Below, in pieces: positions 7,399 to 14,702 of a DNA stretch of 16,510 bases. Source of the stretch: Chloroflexota bacterium (GTDB taxonomy: Bacteria > Chloroflexota > Ktedonobacteria > Ktedonobacterales > Ktedonobacteraceae); NCBI GenBank assembly GCA_005881495.1, contig VBHI01000064.1, positions 1 to 16,510 of the forward strand. The letters are read 5' to 3'. Numbering within the stretch: the stretch's first letter is position 1; each line of letters opens with the position of its first letter. The position numbers and the translations under genes were made by a program. The notes under the pieces are model-generated. The model saw only the letters and a list, made by a program, of their open reading frames with translations. It had not been told where the DNA came from and ran no database searches.

Positions 7399-7860
7399 GT
7401 GCGTTGGCAGGACCGTGTTACCCAACAGGGTGTTACCTACCGGGGTGGCCCTCGTCTCTCCTACCCTTTGGGTAACATGGCTACACCAGGAGAACCGTCC
7501 GCGCCGGTTCAGTCTGACAAACCATAGGACCCCTTCTTTCGGGAGTAGCTGGAACGTACCTGCCAAGCCCTCTGTATTGAACGAGTCCGTCCATGGGAAG
7601 GACGCAGAGGGAGGTGAGGAGCGTTGCCGATCCCGATCGTCCCACGCGTCAGGTGATCCTGAAGGGGCTGTTACTGGTGCGAGGATCCAGTACCCCTCGG
7701 CGGTGAAGAAGAAGCAGGGTGATGTTGCAACAACGTGTCACGGAACGCAGCGAGCAGGCCGTAGTCGTTCCTGTTCAGTTGAGGCCACCATGCCAAATAG
7801 ACTGGCTTTGCAACACCACCCGTCCTCCCAGGTGCCTGGTAAAAATCACCCCGGAAATAC
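7399..7860 (+). mobile_element. Probable 5' remnant of a group II intron (ribozyme domains and start of the encoded protein)
   Basis: The segment starts with GTGCG (7399), the group II 5' consensus GUGYG. It then shows nested complementary blocks expected of a folded RNA: TGTTACCC (7416-7423) with GGGTAACA (7470-7477), GAACCG (7492-7497) with CGGTTC (7505-7510), and GGAACG (7742-7747) with CGTTCC (7766-7771). Frames through it on both strands read as non-protein. At 7790 an ATG preceded by GAGG begins MPNRLALQHHPSSQVPGKNH, which to my recollection resembles the N-terminus of intron-encoded reverse transcriptases. No reverse transcriptase YADD motif and no domain V hairpin follow, so the 3' part would be lost. 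The call is partly from memory of intron sequences and is tentative; another structured RNA or decayed element remains possible. Confidence 0.42.
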
Positions 7861-8247
7861 TCCTTTTGGGTACTGTCTAGTCTCCTTGTGGTCAGCTACA
7901 CTCCTCAGAGAGACTGGCGTGACACTCCGTCAAGCTGTGAGCACGCTGGGAAGAATGAGCAATGTCTTTGAAGCGTCCTTCCAAGCCGTTCTTAGCGTAC
8001 AAAAACGTCAAGATGATCTCGTGACCCCACCATAGAATGGCCCTTTCTCATGAACCTTTTGGAGGCGATGAAGATCACGATTGATGAGCACCAGATCCGC
8101 TTGCGCGCCAAGGCAGTCGATGCGGTGCTCGACATTCCCAACGGCACACGCCGTACATCCTGGATGGAGAGAGCGTCGCGCCCTATTTGAAACCTGGCAA
8201 GGCCGATGTACAGGCGGCGAGAGACCTGCAACATGAAGGAATTGGAG
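7861..8247. other. Unidentified coding debris upstream of the manB remnant
   Basis: No intact gene is visible. From 8050 the + strand reads MNLLEAMKITIDEHQIRLRA and on to about 8135. After a change of frame it continues as YILDGESVAPYLKPGKADVQ up to the start of the manB remnant. Both pieces have protein-like composition and together suggest one broken gene. I do not recognise the family. The part from 7861 to 8050 has short protein-like runs on either strand, none convincing. Confidence 0.3.
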
Positions 8248-8594
8248 ATGAGTACTGCACCTGTTCCTGTTGATCTGACTCTTTTCAAAGCCTATGATGT
8301 GCGCGGCATCGCTGGCGAGAATCTCACAGACAAAGTCGCCTATCGTATTGGCCGTGCTGCCCCTCACTACTTGAACGTGCCGGAGATTGCCGTGGGCCAC
8401 GATATGCGGCTTTCATCCCCGCAATTGGCCGCCTCCCTGCTCCGCGGTATCATTGTTCAGGTCACGACCGATGGCCTGACGTTCGACTATGGTGATTGGT
8501 GGTTCAATGTGCGGCCATCCAACACAGAACCCCCCTGCGTGTGAACGTGCAGGCGAGGACGAAGACGTTGAATGATAGCACAAAAGAGATGTAA
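8248..8594 (+). pseudogene. manB: Phosphomannomutase/phosphoglucomutase pseudogene with large internal deletion and frameshift
   Basis: The reading frame from ATG 8248 gives the family N-terminus (FKAYDVRGIAGENLTDKVAY, then a VGHDMRLSSPQLAASLLRG stretch). Between about 8447 and 8485 it jumps directly to the family C-terminus (DGLTFDYGDWWFNVRPSNTE). Roughly 340 residues of a usual 450-460-residue enzyme are absent, including the phosphoserine loop and the metal-binding DGDGDR loop. At the C6 run (8530-8535) one base is missing: the frame stops at 8544, whereas the next frame continues LRVNVQARTKTLNDSTKEM to TAA at 8592-8594, completing the expected RPSNTEPLLRVNVQA ending. The intact enzyme interconverts hexose-6- and hexose-1-phosphates. 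This copy cannot be active. It lies next to phosphofructokinase, suggesting a former sugar-phosphate gene cluster. Confidence 0.88.
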
Positions 8595-8605
8595 ATGATT
8601 TACAT
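8589..8605. promoter_or_regulatory. Perfect 17-bp palindrome at the end of the manB remnant
   Basis: ATGTAAA, TGA, TTTACAT is a perfect inverted repeat overlapping the ancestral manB stop codon, 166 bases before pfkA. Its length and AT-rich arms fit a dimeric repressor site. No regulator is identified. Confidence 0.4.
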
Positions 8606-8644
8606 GCGGGAGTGCTCGCTCCTTCTGTCGTGCGGGTCCTGGCA

Positions 8645-8682
8645 ACCACGAAGCGCGTGCAAATAGTAAGGCGCTTCGTGGT
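8645..8682 (+). other. 12-bp perfect stem-loop upstream of pfkA
   Basis: ACCACGAAGCGC (8645-8656) pairs perfectly with GCGCTTCGTGGT (8671-8682) around a 14-base loop. No T run follows it directly. It lies in the 5' leader of pfkA or the 3' region of the manB remnant, and could be a transcript-end structure, a leader element or a fragment of a repeat. Confidence 0.5.
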
Positions 8683-8689
8683 GGAAAAC

Positions 8690-8714
8690 GCCGGAGCGTT
8701 CCGGCATACTTTTG
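8690..8714 (+). terminator. Weak terminator-like hairpin
   Basis: GCCGGA (8690-8695) and TCCGGC (8700-8705) form a 6-bp GC-rich stem with a GCGT loop, followed by ATACTTTT. It could end the old manB transcript or act in the pfkA leader. The T run is short, so efficiency is doubtful. Confidence 0.35.
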
Positions 8715-8770
8715 GCGGTAGTAGTCAAGCATTAGTCGGCGAAAACACAAGAGAGACAGGAAAGAGGCAA

Positions 8771-9871
8771 ATGATGCAAAAACGTGTGAGACGCATTGCA
8801 GTAAGCACTGGAGGCGGTGATTGTCCAGGGCTGAATCCGGTTATCCGTGCGGTTGTCAAAACTGCCATCCTCGAGTATGGTTGGGAGGTTGTGGGTATCG
8901 AGGATGGCTTCGATGGTTTGTTAGGGTATGAGGGGGCACGCGTGCTCCCCCTCACGATGGCCGAAGTGCGCGGGATCTTGCCGCGCGGCGGCACGATTCT
9001 GGGCACATGCAGTCGCAGCAATCCGTTTGCGATGAATGTAACGATTGGCGGTAAGACGCAAGTGGTGGATCGCTCGCAGGAGGCATTGGACCGCCTGGCC
9101 AGGCTGGGTGTGGATGTCTTAGTGACGATCGGTGGTGACGGGTCGATGCACATCGCCAAGGATCTACAAGCCCTTGGCGTGCAGTTGGTGGGCGTTCCTA
9201 AAACGATTGATAATGACCTGCAGGCGACCGATCTCACCTTTGGGTTCGACACGGCTCTACAAACCGCCACCGAGGCCATTGATAAGCTGCACACCACTGC
9301 TGAGAGCCACCATCGCGTGATGGTGGTCGAAGTCATGGGGCGGACTGTTGGTTGGATCGCCCTGGAGGCAGGTATCGCCGGTGGCAGCGATGTGATTTTG
9401 ATTCCAGAGATACCCTATGATGTAGATATCCTTTGCCAGAAGATCGCCGAGCGGAACCGTTCTGGCTCCCGCTTCAGCATTGTGGTCGTCGCCGAGGGGG
9501 CGATGGAGGTGGCAGGCCAGCCACATTATGTGGGAGTGGGGTCGGGCGGTAGCCTGCGCTTGGGCGGCATTGGCGAGCAGGTTGCGGAGCAGATCGCTGC
9601 CACCGGCATCTCGGCAACGCGTGCCACGATTCTCGGCCATTTGCAGCGCGGCGGTGCGCCGACGGCATTTGACCGACTGCTGGGGACGCGCTTTGGTACG
9701 GCAGCCGTGCATCTAATCGCTCGTGGGGGGATGGGCCGCATGGTGGCGTTGCGCGGCAATGAGATTGTGGATGTACCAATCGAGGATGCTATCGCCGGTC
9801 TCAAGAGCGTGCCGTCGGATGGTGAACTGGTACAGGCCGCTCGTGGCCTGGGGATTTCGTTTGGGAATTAA
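8771..9871 (+). CDS. pfkA: 6-phosphofructokinase
   Basis: It phosphorylates fructose-6-phosphate to fructose-1,6-bisphosphate, the committed step of glycolysis. The 366-residue product has STGGGDCPGLNPVIRAVV (12-29), the donor-site GGDGS (121-125), PKTIDND (143-149, catalytic Asp147), the substrate-binding MGR (189-191) and ATILGHLQRGG (285-295). Gly at the E. coli 104-equivalent (GGDGS rather than GGDDT) favours ATP. Lys before TIDND (E. coli has Gly) is typical of the PPi-related and actinobacterial-type branch, so the donor should be tested. I chose ATG 8771, preceded by AGGAAAGAGG; the next codon, ATG 8774, sits at an equally good spacing. A longer frame from 8612 runs through hairpins and is not used. 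It may have its own promoter within the structured leader. Confidence 0.93.
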   Translation: MMQKRVRRIAVSTGGGDCPGLNPVIRAVVKTAILEYGWEVVGIEDGFDGLLGYEGARVLPLTMAEVRGILPRGGTILGTCSRSNPFAMNVTIGGKTQVVDRSQEALDRLARLGVDVLVTIGGDGSMHIAKDLQALGVQLVGVPKTIDNDLQATDLTFGFDTALQTATEAIDKLHTTAESHHRVMVVEVMGRTVGWIALEAGIAGGSDVILIPEIPYDVDILCQKIAERNRSGSRFSIVVVAEGAMEVAGQPHYVGVGSGGSLRLGGIGEQVAEQIAATGISATRATILGHLQRGGAPTAFDRLLGTRFGTAAVHLIARGGMGRMVALRGNEIVDVPIEDAIAGLKSVPSDGELVQAARGLGISFGN

Positions 9872-9888
9872 AAAGCGCTCAGTACAGC

Positions 9889-9945
9889 AGCAAATTTGCT
9901 CATTTACACTGATTTAGCAATGTCATCTATGCTAGACCTTGCTAA
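9889..9945. promoter_or_regulatory. Palindrome and inverted repeat in the gap before the kinase-like gene
   Basis: AGCAAATTTGCT (9889-9900) is a perfect 12-bp palindrome. TTAGCAA (9914-9920) and TTGCTAA (9939-9945) form an inverted repeat around an 18-base spacer containing TATGCT (9928-9933), a possible -10 with TTTACA (9903-9908) at 19 bases. All share the AGCAA half-site, as a multi-site operator would. No known regulator matched. Confidence 0.35.
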
Positions 9946-10005
9946 TTTCTGCCCGAACACTACAACATATTAGGAGAGAGACCAGAGATTCAGGAAGGAA
10001 ACAGT

Positions 10006-10761
10006 ATGGATGAGGATCGCAAAACCAGCGCCAAGATGTGTGCCATCACCATCTCACGCGAATATGGCAGCGGCGGTGGTGAAATTGCCGCACGCCTGGC
10101 CCTACGCCTGGGATGGGAATTGATTGACCATGAAGTGGTCGTACGAGTGGCACAGCAGTTGCATGTCAGCCAGGAGGAAGCGGAGGAGCATGATGAGCGT
10201 GTGGAGAGCCTGGCTGCACGGATTTTAAAGAGCCTGCGACTAGTTCAGCCAACCATGCCTGTTGCTGTAGAAATTCCGCTCACCATGGATTCGAGAGCCT
10301 TCTACGAAGCACGCAGCCGGGTCATTGAAGGAGCCGTTGCCTCGGGACAGGTGGTGATCGTCGGTCGTGGGGCCCAGGCGTACCTGGCGAAGAGGCGTGA
10401 TGTGCTGCATGTGCGCATCGTGGCACCCCTTGAAGCACGTCTCGTCTATGTCATGAGCCGGGAAGGTCTGGAGCGGGAGGCGGCTCAAGCCCGTATGCTG
10501 AAGAAAGACCAGGAGCATGCTCGCTATCTGGAGAAGTTTTACCACCGGCATCCGAGTGATCCGCACCTGTATGACCTGGTGCTCAATACGGGCATCCTTG
10601 ATCTGGAAAGTGTCGTCGAGGTGATTGCCATCGTCCTGGAGCGCAAGGCCAGGCGGCTCTCAGTTCCGACGCGGGAGCTCGGCCCAGCGGTAGGATTGCC
10701 TCGGTATCCTGCTCAGCCCGAAGATTTTCGTCCTCCACAAAGCATGTCTCCCCGCAAATAA
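10006..10761 (+). CDS. Cytidylate kinase-like family P-loop protein
   Basis: The product has an N-terminal ITISREYGSGGGEIAARLA stretch (14-32), the glycine-rich P-loop variant of the cytidylate-kinase-like family, and VVIVGRGAQAYLAKRRDVLH (116-135), which resembles the NMP-binding/LID side. YDLVLNTG (189-196) matches the family's late strand. The 251-residue length fits the family. True Cmk has GPxGSGK; here the Walker lysine position is replaced within GSGGGE, so the nucleotide specificity is uncertain and it should not be called Cmk. It presumably phosphorylates a nucleotide or small molecule in the cytoplasm. AAGGAA lies 5 bases before the ATG. The C-terminal 35 residues are Pro/Arg-rich and probably disordered. 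The exporter gene follows after 93 bases on the same strand and may be co-transcribed. Confidence 0.85.
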   Translation: MDEDRKTSAKMCAITISREYGSGGGEIAARLALRLGWELIDHEVVVRVAQQLHVSQEEAEEHDERVESLAARILKSLRLVQPTMPVAVEIPLTMDSRAFYEARSRVIEGAVASGQVVIVGRGAQAYLAKRRDVLHVRIVAPLEARLVYVMSREGLEREAAQARMLKKDQEHARYLEKFYHRHPSDPHLYDLVLNTGILDLESVVEVIAIVLERKARRLSVPTRELGPAVGLPRYPAQPEDFRPPQSMSPRK

Positions 10762-10791
10762 TGCAGAGTGTCAAGAGGCAAGGGAAGGCAT

Positions 10792-10851
10792 ATGACCTAT
10801 GTAGCTCGACATCATCTTCTGCTACCAGAAAGTGCCGCTGAAGGAGAGTAG
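10792..10851 (+). CDS. Possible 19-codon leader peptide upstream of the exporter
   Basis: ATG at 10792 has AGGGAAGG (10781-10788) just before it and reads MTYVARHHLLLPESAAEGE to TAG at 10849-10851. The stop lies 3 bases before the exporter ATG, and the exporter ribosome binding site AAGGAGAG (10841-10848) is inside the last codons. Translation of this frame would therefore expose or occlude that site, the arrangement seen in drug-responsive leader peptides. Consecutive His-His and Leu-Leu-Leu codons are present. With so short a frame, chance is a real alternative. Confidence 0.3.
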   Translation: MTYVARHHLLLPESAAEGE

Positions 10852-10854
10852 GTA

Positions 10855-12525
10855 ATGGAAACCATATCATCTCAAGCTCAAGTTGTAAGCAGAGAACAGC
10901 CACGTTATTCACAACGTGATACCCTCTTAACCATGACCGGCGTACTCCTGGTCATGCTGCTGGCCTCATTGGATCAGACGATTGTGTCAACAGCTATGCC
11001 GCGGATCACTGTCGACCTCCAGGGGTTTGACCGCTATACCTGGGTCACGACCGCTTATATGCTGACATCGACGGTGATGGTGCCCATCTATGGCAAGCTC
11101 TCCGACTTGTTTGGGCGCAAAGTGATTTTCATCATCGGGGTCGTGCTATTTCTTGTGGGGTCCGCACTGTCAGGGGCATCGCAATCGATGAACATGTTGA
11201 TTGCATTTCGCGCCTTTCAGGGACTAGGTGCCGGAGCGCTCCTGCCCATTGCCATCGCCGTGGTAGGGGACCTGTTCACCCCGCGCGAACGTGGCAAATG
11301 GCAGGGGGTCACGGGGGCCGTCTTTGGCATCTCAGCGATCGTTGGACCAACCGTTGGGGGATGGCTCACGGAGTATGCATCCTGGCGCTGGGTCTTTTAT
11401 GTGAACCTGCCAATCGGTATTGTGGCACTGCTGGTGTTGATCTTCCTCATGCCCCCGCTGCGTAGAGGGGCCACGCAGGTCTCAATTGACTACATCGGTG
11501 CGGCCTTGCTCATCATTGGAACGGTGCCGCTCTTGCTGGGATTTACCTGGGCGGGAACACAATATGCCTGGCTCTCACCACCAATTATCGGCATGTTCGC
11601 GCTCGCGGTAGTGGCATTGGTGGCCTTTGTTCTCTACGAGGCATGGCTAGAGCGCCGGAAGGGGCAACCGATTATTGAGCCAAGCCTGTTCAAGAACAGC
11701 ATTTTTACGGTCTCAACCATTGTGACAGTCGTCTTTAGCATGGGTCTCTTCGGCAGCATCTTCTTCATCCCGCTGTTTATCCAGGGAGTGATTGGAACCT
11801 CTATCTCCAATAGTGGCCTCATCATGACACCACTCACGCTCACATCGGTGTTCGGGAGTATTCTCGCCGGGCAGTTAGTCTCGCGCCTGGGTAGGTACAA
11901 GTGGTTGGCTATTACCGGCATGGCCATCAGTATTGCTGGTGCAGGGCTCTTGCTCCGCCTTGGCCTTCAATCGAGCAACACTGATGTCCTGGTTGCGATG
12001 CTGGTTATGGGCATGGGCATGGGGACCGGCATGTCGCTGTACACATTGATTGTACAGAATGCACTGCCGACCAAGATTGGTCAAGCGACCTCGACACTGA
12101 CCTTCTTCCGCTCCATTGGTGGGACCATTGCTTTGGCTGCGATGGGATCGGTCATGTATTCAGCATACCGGCCCGCGTTTCAAAATGCGCTGCCGACAAC
12201 TGTGAAGCAGGCTCTGCCAGCAAAGGCGCTGGATACCTTCAGTAATCCACAGGCACTGCTCTCGCCGGATGCGCTGGCACAGGTACGCGCGGAGTTTGCC
12301 GCGCAAGGACAGCAAGGCCTGGCACTCTTCAATCAAGTGATTGAGGCAATGAAGGCAGGTCTGGTACAAGGCCTCCATGATGTCTTTATTCTGTGCACGG
12401 TCATCCTGACAGTTGGTCTGGTGGCCCTCTTCTTCCTGAAGGAGATCGAGTTGCGGGGGGGACGCGCCAGCAGTGGAAGTACTGTTGCGAGGGTTGAGAA
12501 GGCAGTCCCGACTGCGGCTGGATAA
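10855..12525 (+). CDS. DHA2-family (EmrB/QacA type) MFS multidrug exporter
   Basis: The 556-residue polytopic membrane protein fits the 14-helix DHA2 class of proton-driven drug exporters. Visible signatures: LDQTIVSTAMPRI in helix 1 (39-51; motif D1, Asp40), GKLSDLFGRKVI between helices 2 and 3 (80-91; motif A), the AFRAFQGLGAGALLP motif B region (117-131), and the antiporter motif C GISAIVGPTVGGW (158-170) in helix 5. A long extracytoplasmic loop before the last helix (about 440-505) and the overall length agree with the family. The substrate is unknown: EmrB/QacA relatives export cationic dyes, antibiotics or lipophilic acids. The start has AAGGAGAG 6 bases upstream. The gene follows the kinase-like gene and a possible leader peptide, suggesting inducible expression. 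Confidence 0.92.
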   Translation: METISSQAQVVSREQPRYSQRDTLLTMTGVLLVMLLASLDQTIVSTAMPRITVDLQGFDRYTWVTTAYMLTSTVMVPIYGKLSDLFGRKVIFIIGVVLFLVGSALSGASQSMNMLIAFRAFQGLGAGALLPIAIAVVGDLFTPRERGKWQGVTGAVFGISAIVGPTVGGWLTEYASWRWVFYVNLPIGIVALLVLIFLMPPLRRGATQVSIDYIGAALLIIGTVPLLLGFTWAGTQYAWLSPPIIGMFALAVVALVAFVLYEAWLERRKGQPIIEPSLFKNSIFTVSTIVTVVFSMGLFGSIFFIPLFIQGVIGTSISNSGLIMTPLTLTSVFGSILAGQLVSRLGRYKWLAITGMAISIAGAGLLLRLGLQSSNTDVLVAMLVMGMGMGTGMSLYTLIVQNALPTKIGQATSTLTFFRSIGGTIALAAMGSVMYSAYRPAFQNALPTTVKQALPAKALDTFSNPQALLSPDALAQVRAEFAAQGQQGLALFNQVIEAMKAGLVQGLHDVFILCTVILTVGLVALFFLKEIELRGGRASSGSTVARVEKAVPTAAG

Positions 12526-12894
12526 GTACAGCCTTTTATTGCCCATACGTGGAGGATACCTGGCATAGGCTCTTCGAACACAAGCTACCACAGCGCTATA
12601 AAATCACAGTCTGCTCCCAAAGTCACATGCAGTTCCGGCCTGAGCAGGATGGCGATTGACACAAGCTGAACTTCGTCGTAATTTGGGAATAGCCGAAGGC
12701 ATGCGTTTCCTAACCGTCCTCATCTCTGGCACAGCACCCATTGGATGCCACCCGCCTGGATGTCACCCGTTTCCATAAAAAAATGGACCGAGGAGCTTCA
12801 AGAGGAATCGAGACCATTCCATTTTGGGAGCTGACTCTGGTTACAACCCCTGTTATGAACATTGTGCGCTGTAATAAACAAATAAGGAGCTGCG
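12526..12894. other. Intergenic stretch without a recognisable gene
   Basis: No convincing reading frame or RNA gene was seen. It contains two tandem 15-base units, TGGATGCCACCCGCC and TGGATGTCACCCGTT (12742-12771), and at its end AAGGAG (12884-12889), the ribosome binding site of the next gene. No clear terminator for the exporter was found. Confidence 0.4.
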
Positions 12895-13089
12895 ATGGAT
12901 AGGCAATTTGTAATTCCATTGATTATAACTCTACCGTTGGTAGTATTTTGGCTATGGATGGCCTGGGATTTGGGTGGAAATGACAACTTGTCTCGTAGCG
13001 AGAAGTATTACTGGCTGTTGGCATTTCTTTTTATGAGCGTCTTCGCTGCAGTTTTCTATTACGTCACTGAGTATAGAAAAAGGCATTAA
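12895..13089 (+). CDS. Small two-helix membrane protein, PLDc_N-like
   Basis: The 64-residue product has two hydrophobic helices, IPLIITLPLVVFWLWMAWDL (7-26) and YYWLLAFLFMSVFAAVFYYV (38-57), joined by a short polar turn with SRSEK, and ends in the basic YRKRH. The pattern of helix, W-x-W-x-A-x-DL, polar loop, helix, Y-Y-V and basic tail resembles the phospholipase D N-terminal transmembrane domain that also occurs as a stand-alone protein. By the positive-inside rule the C-terminus is cytoplasmic. AAGGAG lies 5 bases before the ATG, supporting translation. Function unknown. Confidence 0.7.
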   Translation: MDRQFVIPLIITLPLVVFWLWMAWDLGGNDNLSRSEKYYWLLAFLFMSVFAAVFYYVTEYRKRH

Positions 13090-13137
13090 CCACTGTTTAC
13101 TTGTCTTGAAGGGAGAGTCGCCTTCTCATCGTCAGTA

Positions 13138-14430
13138 TCATGAGCTAGACGGGAGTCTTGAGATCCGCTTGATCCAGCTCCCAATCTCGTTCACCACCTC
13201 TACAGCCACATGACCAGCCACGGCGTAGGTGGCGGGAGTGGCCTTTTGCCCGCCTTCTATGGGCATAAAGAGGTGGCTGAGGGCGGGATACATGGTAAAA
13301 TGCACGTCGCCGCGCCCATCCAACGCGTCCTGCCAAATCTGGAAATCATCTCGCGTGACCTGGTAGTCGCCCTCGCCCTGCAGGAAGAGCATCGGCTGTT
13401 TCAGCGTTTGCGCCACTTTCTCCGGCTGATAGGCGTTCAAGTCGAGCCAGTAGGCAGCCGGGACGTTGAGCGGCAAGTCGGCCGCGGCGGCCGTCGGCAA
13501 GCGCTTGGGATCTTTGACTAGCTCCACTTGTTTTTTGACGACCGCCAGCTGCTGCTGTCGCACCACCGGATCGGGCATACTCAGCGAAAGCACATAGGTC
13601 ATCTGATCCAGGATCACATCCTCCAACGGCCGCGCAGAACCTGCCAGGATGATCAGGCCACGAATCTGCGGGTCGGCCTCGCCAATGCGTGGAGCCAGGT
13701 AGCCGCCCAGGCTATGTCCTAGCACAAAGATCTGCTGCGCGTCTATCTCTGGCCGCTCGCCCAAGAGGGCCACCGCTTCCAGCGCATCGTCAATGACCTC
13801 TTCTTTGACCGTGAGTGTGTCCCTCTCACTCCTCAAGCTGGCGGCATAGACGTTCGTGCGTTTCTCGTAGCGCAGTACAGCGATGCCCTGTGAGGCCAGT
13901 CCCCAGGCCAGATCGCGGAACGGCTTGTTGGGCGGGATCGTCTCGTCGCGGTCCTGTGGTCCCGATCCATGCACCAGAAGCACCGCCGCAAACGGCCCGT
14001 CGCCCTGCGGAAGACTCACTGTTCCTGGCAACACCCATTTTCCGTGTCCTATTTGCACCTCTTGTTCGTGAAAACGATCGAGCTGCGCGTACGACGGAGG
14101 CTCATAGGTCGCGTTCGCCTGCTGTTCAACGGTTCCCACAGGCGTAATCGTTAAAGCGACGATCTCGCCCGCGTCATTCAAGGTGATGTTCACATCGAGA
14201 CGTGCCCGCTCAAAGACGCAGGTGACCACCTGCACCAGACCCTGTTGTGTCTGCACCACAGACGTTTTTCCCTGTTCCTGAAACGCTCCCACCTGCTGTT
14301 CAATCCCCTGCCAGCTGGCCCGCAGTGCTTCAACAGGGAGCAAAGGTTTGATGAGACCCGCCAGGCGTTGCTCCACTGCGGCAAAATCACCGTGGACCAC
14401 TTGTGAGACAATTTGTTGAGCAGTATCCAT
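13138..14430 (-). CDS. DUF3887 plus alpha/beta hydrolase (serine esterase/peptidase type)
   Basis: Residues 1-100 resemble the DUF3887 domain (AQQIVSQVVHGDFAAVEQRL, later SVVQTQQGLVQVVTCVFERA, then DVNITLNDAGEIVALTI). An alpha/beta hydrolase fold fills 120-425, with the oxyanion-side VHGSGPQDRDE (153-163), nucleophile elbow GHSLGG (238-243, Ser240), acid GEGDYQV (352-358, Asp355) and YPALSHLF (381-388, His386). This pairing is common in Firmicutes and Chloroflexota for hydrolases acting on esters or small peptides; the substrate is unknown. No signal peptide is visible, so it is probably cytoplasmic. I chose the second of two adjacent ATGs (14430) because AAAGGA lies 6 bases upstream; a longer frame to 14535 would add 35 unlikely residues. 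It is convergent with the small membrane protein and divergent from the gene at 14790. Confidence 0.9.
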   Translation of the reverse strand: MDTAQQIVSQVVHGDFAAVEQRLAGLIKPLLPVEALRASWQGIEQQVGAFQEQGKTSVVQTQQGLVQVVTCVFERARLDVNITLNDAGEIVALTITPVGTVEQQANATYEPPSYAQLDRFHEQEVQIGHGKWVLPGTVSLPQGDGPFAAVLLVHGSGPQDRDETIPPNKPFRDLAWGLASQGIAVLRYEKRTNVYAASLRSERDTLTVKEEVIDDALEAVALLGERPEIDAQQIFVLGHSLGGYLAPRIGEADPQIRGLIILAGSARPLEDVILDQMTYVLSLSMPDPVVRQQQLAVVKKQVELVKDPKRLPTAAAADLPLNVPAAYWLDLNAYQPEKVAQTLKQPMLFLQGEGDYQVTRDDFQIWQDALDGRGDVHFTMYPALSHLFMPIEGGQKATPATYAVAGHVAVEVVNEIGSWIKRISRLPSSS

Positions 14431-14702
14431 CATATATCCTTTCTCGTGACAAAAACCTGGTTTATTGGTTGTTGCTTTCGCTGTCCTCTCTTGAGCAGAC
14501 CAGGAAAAACGGAGAGAACAATCCTCATTGAGCATACCACATGAGCTGTCCTGGCAAAACGGGGGGTATGCTTAGGAGAACTCATGCAAACAACAGGACC
14601 AGCGAAATGCTCTTTTGGTCTGCACGCGGTATCATCCATCGTGTAAATGTGATTACTTGATGGCGGAGAAATAGCAAACCTTCCCCAGAAAATAGGTAAT
14701 TC

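Noticed and set aside
7324..7566. 80-codon minus-strand open frame in the same segment
   Set aside because: It is antisense to paired RNA-like blocks and has no ribosome binding site or family signature.
7415..8035. 206-codon + strand open frame
   Set aside because: It runs through the structured intron-like segment and beyond, with non-protein-like composition; only the part from 7790 resembles a real start.
8612..8770. N-terminal extension of phosphofructokinase
   Set aside because: The frame crosses two hairpins and lacks similarity to the family; ATG 8771 with AGGAAAGAGG gives the normal N-terminus.
10761..10841. 26-codon frame starting at the TAATG overlap with the kinase-like stop
   Set aside because: No ribosome binding signal beyond the overlap and low-complexity Ser-rich composition; the 10792 frame is better supported.
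12742..12771. Two tandem 15-base units as a repeat array
   Set aside because: Only two imperfect copies; too little to call a functional repeat or CRISPR.
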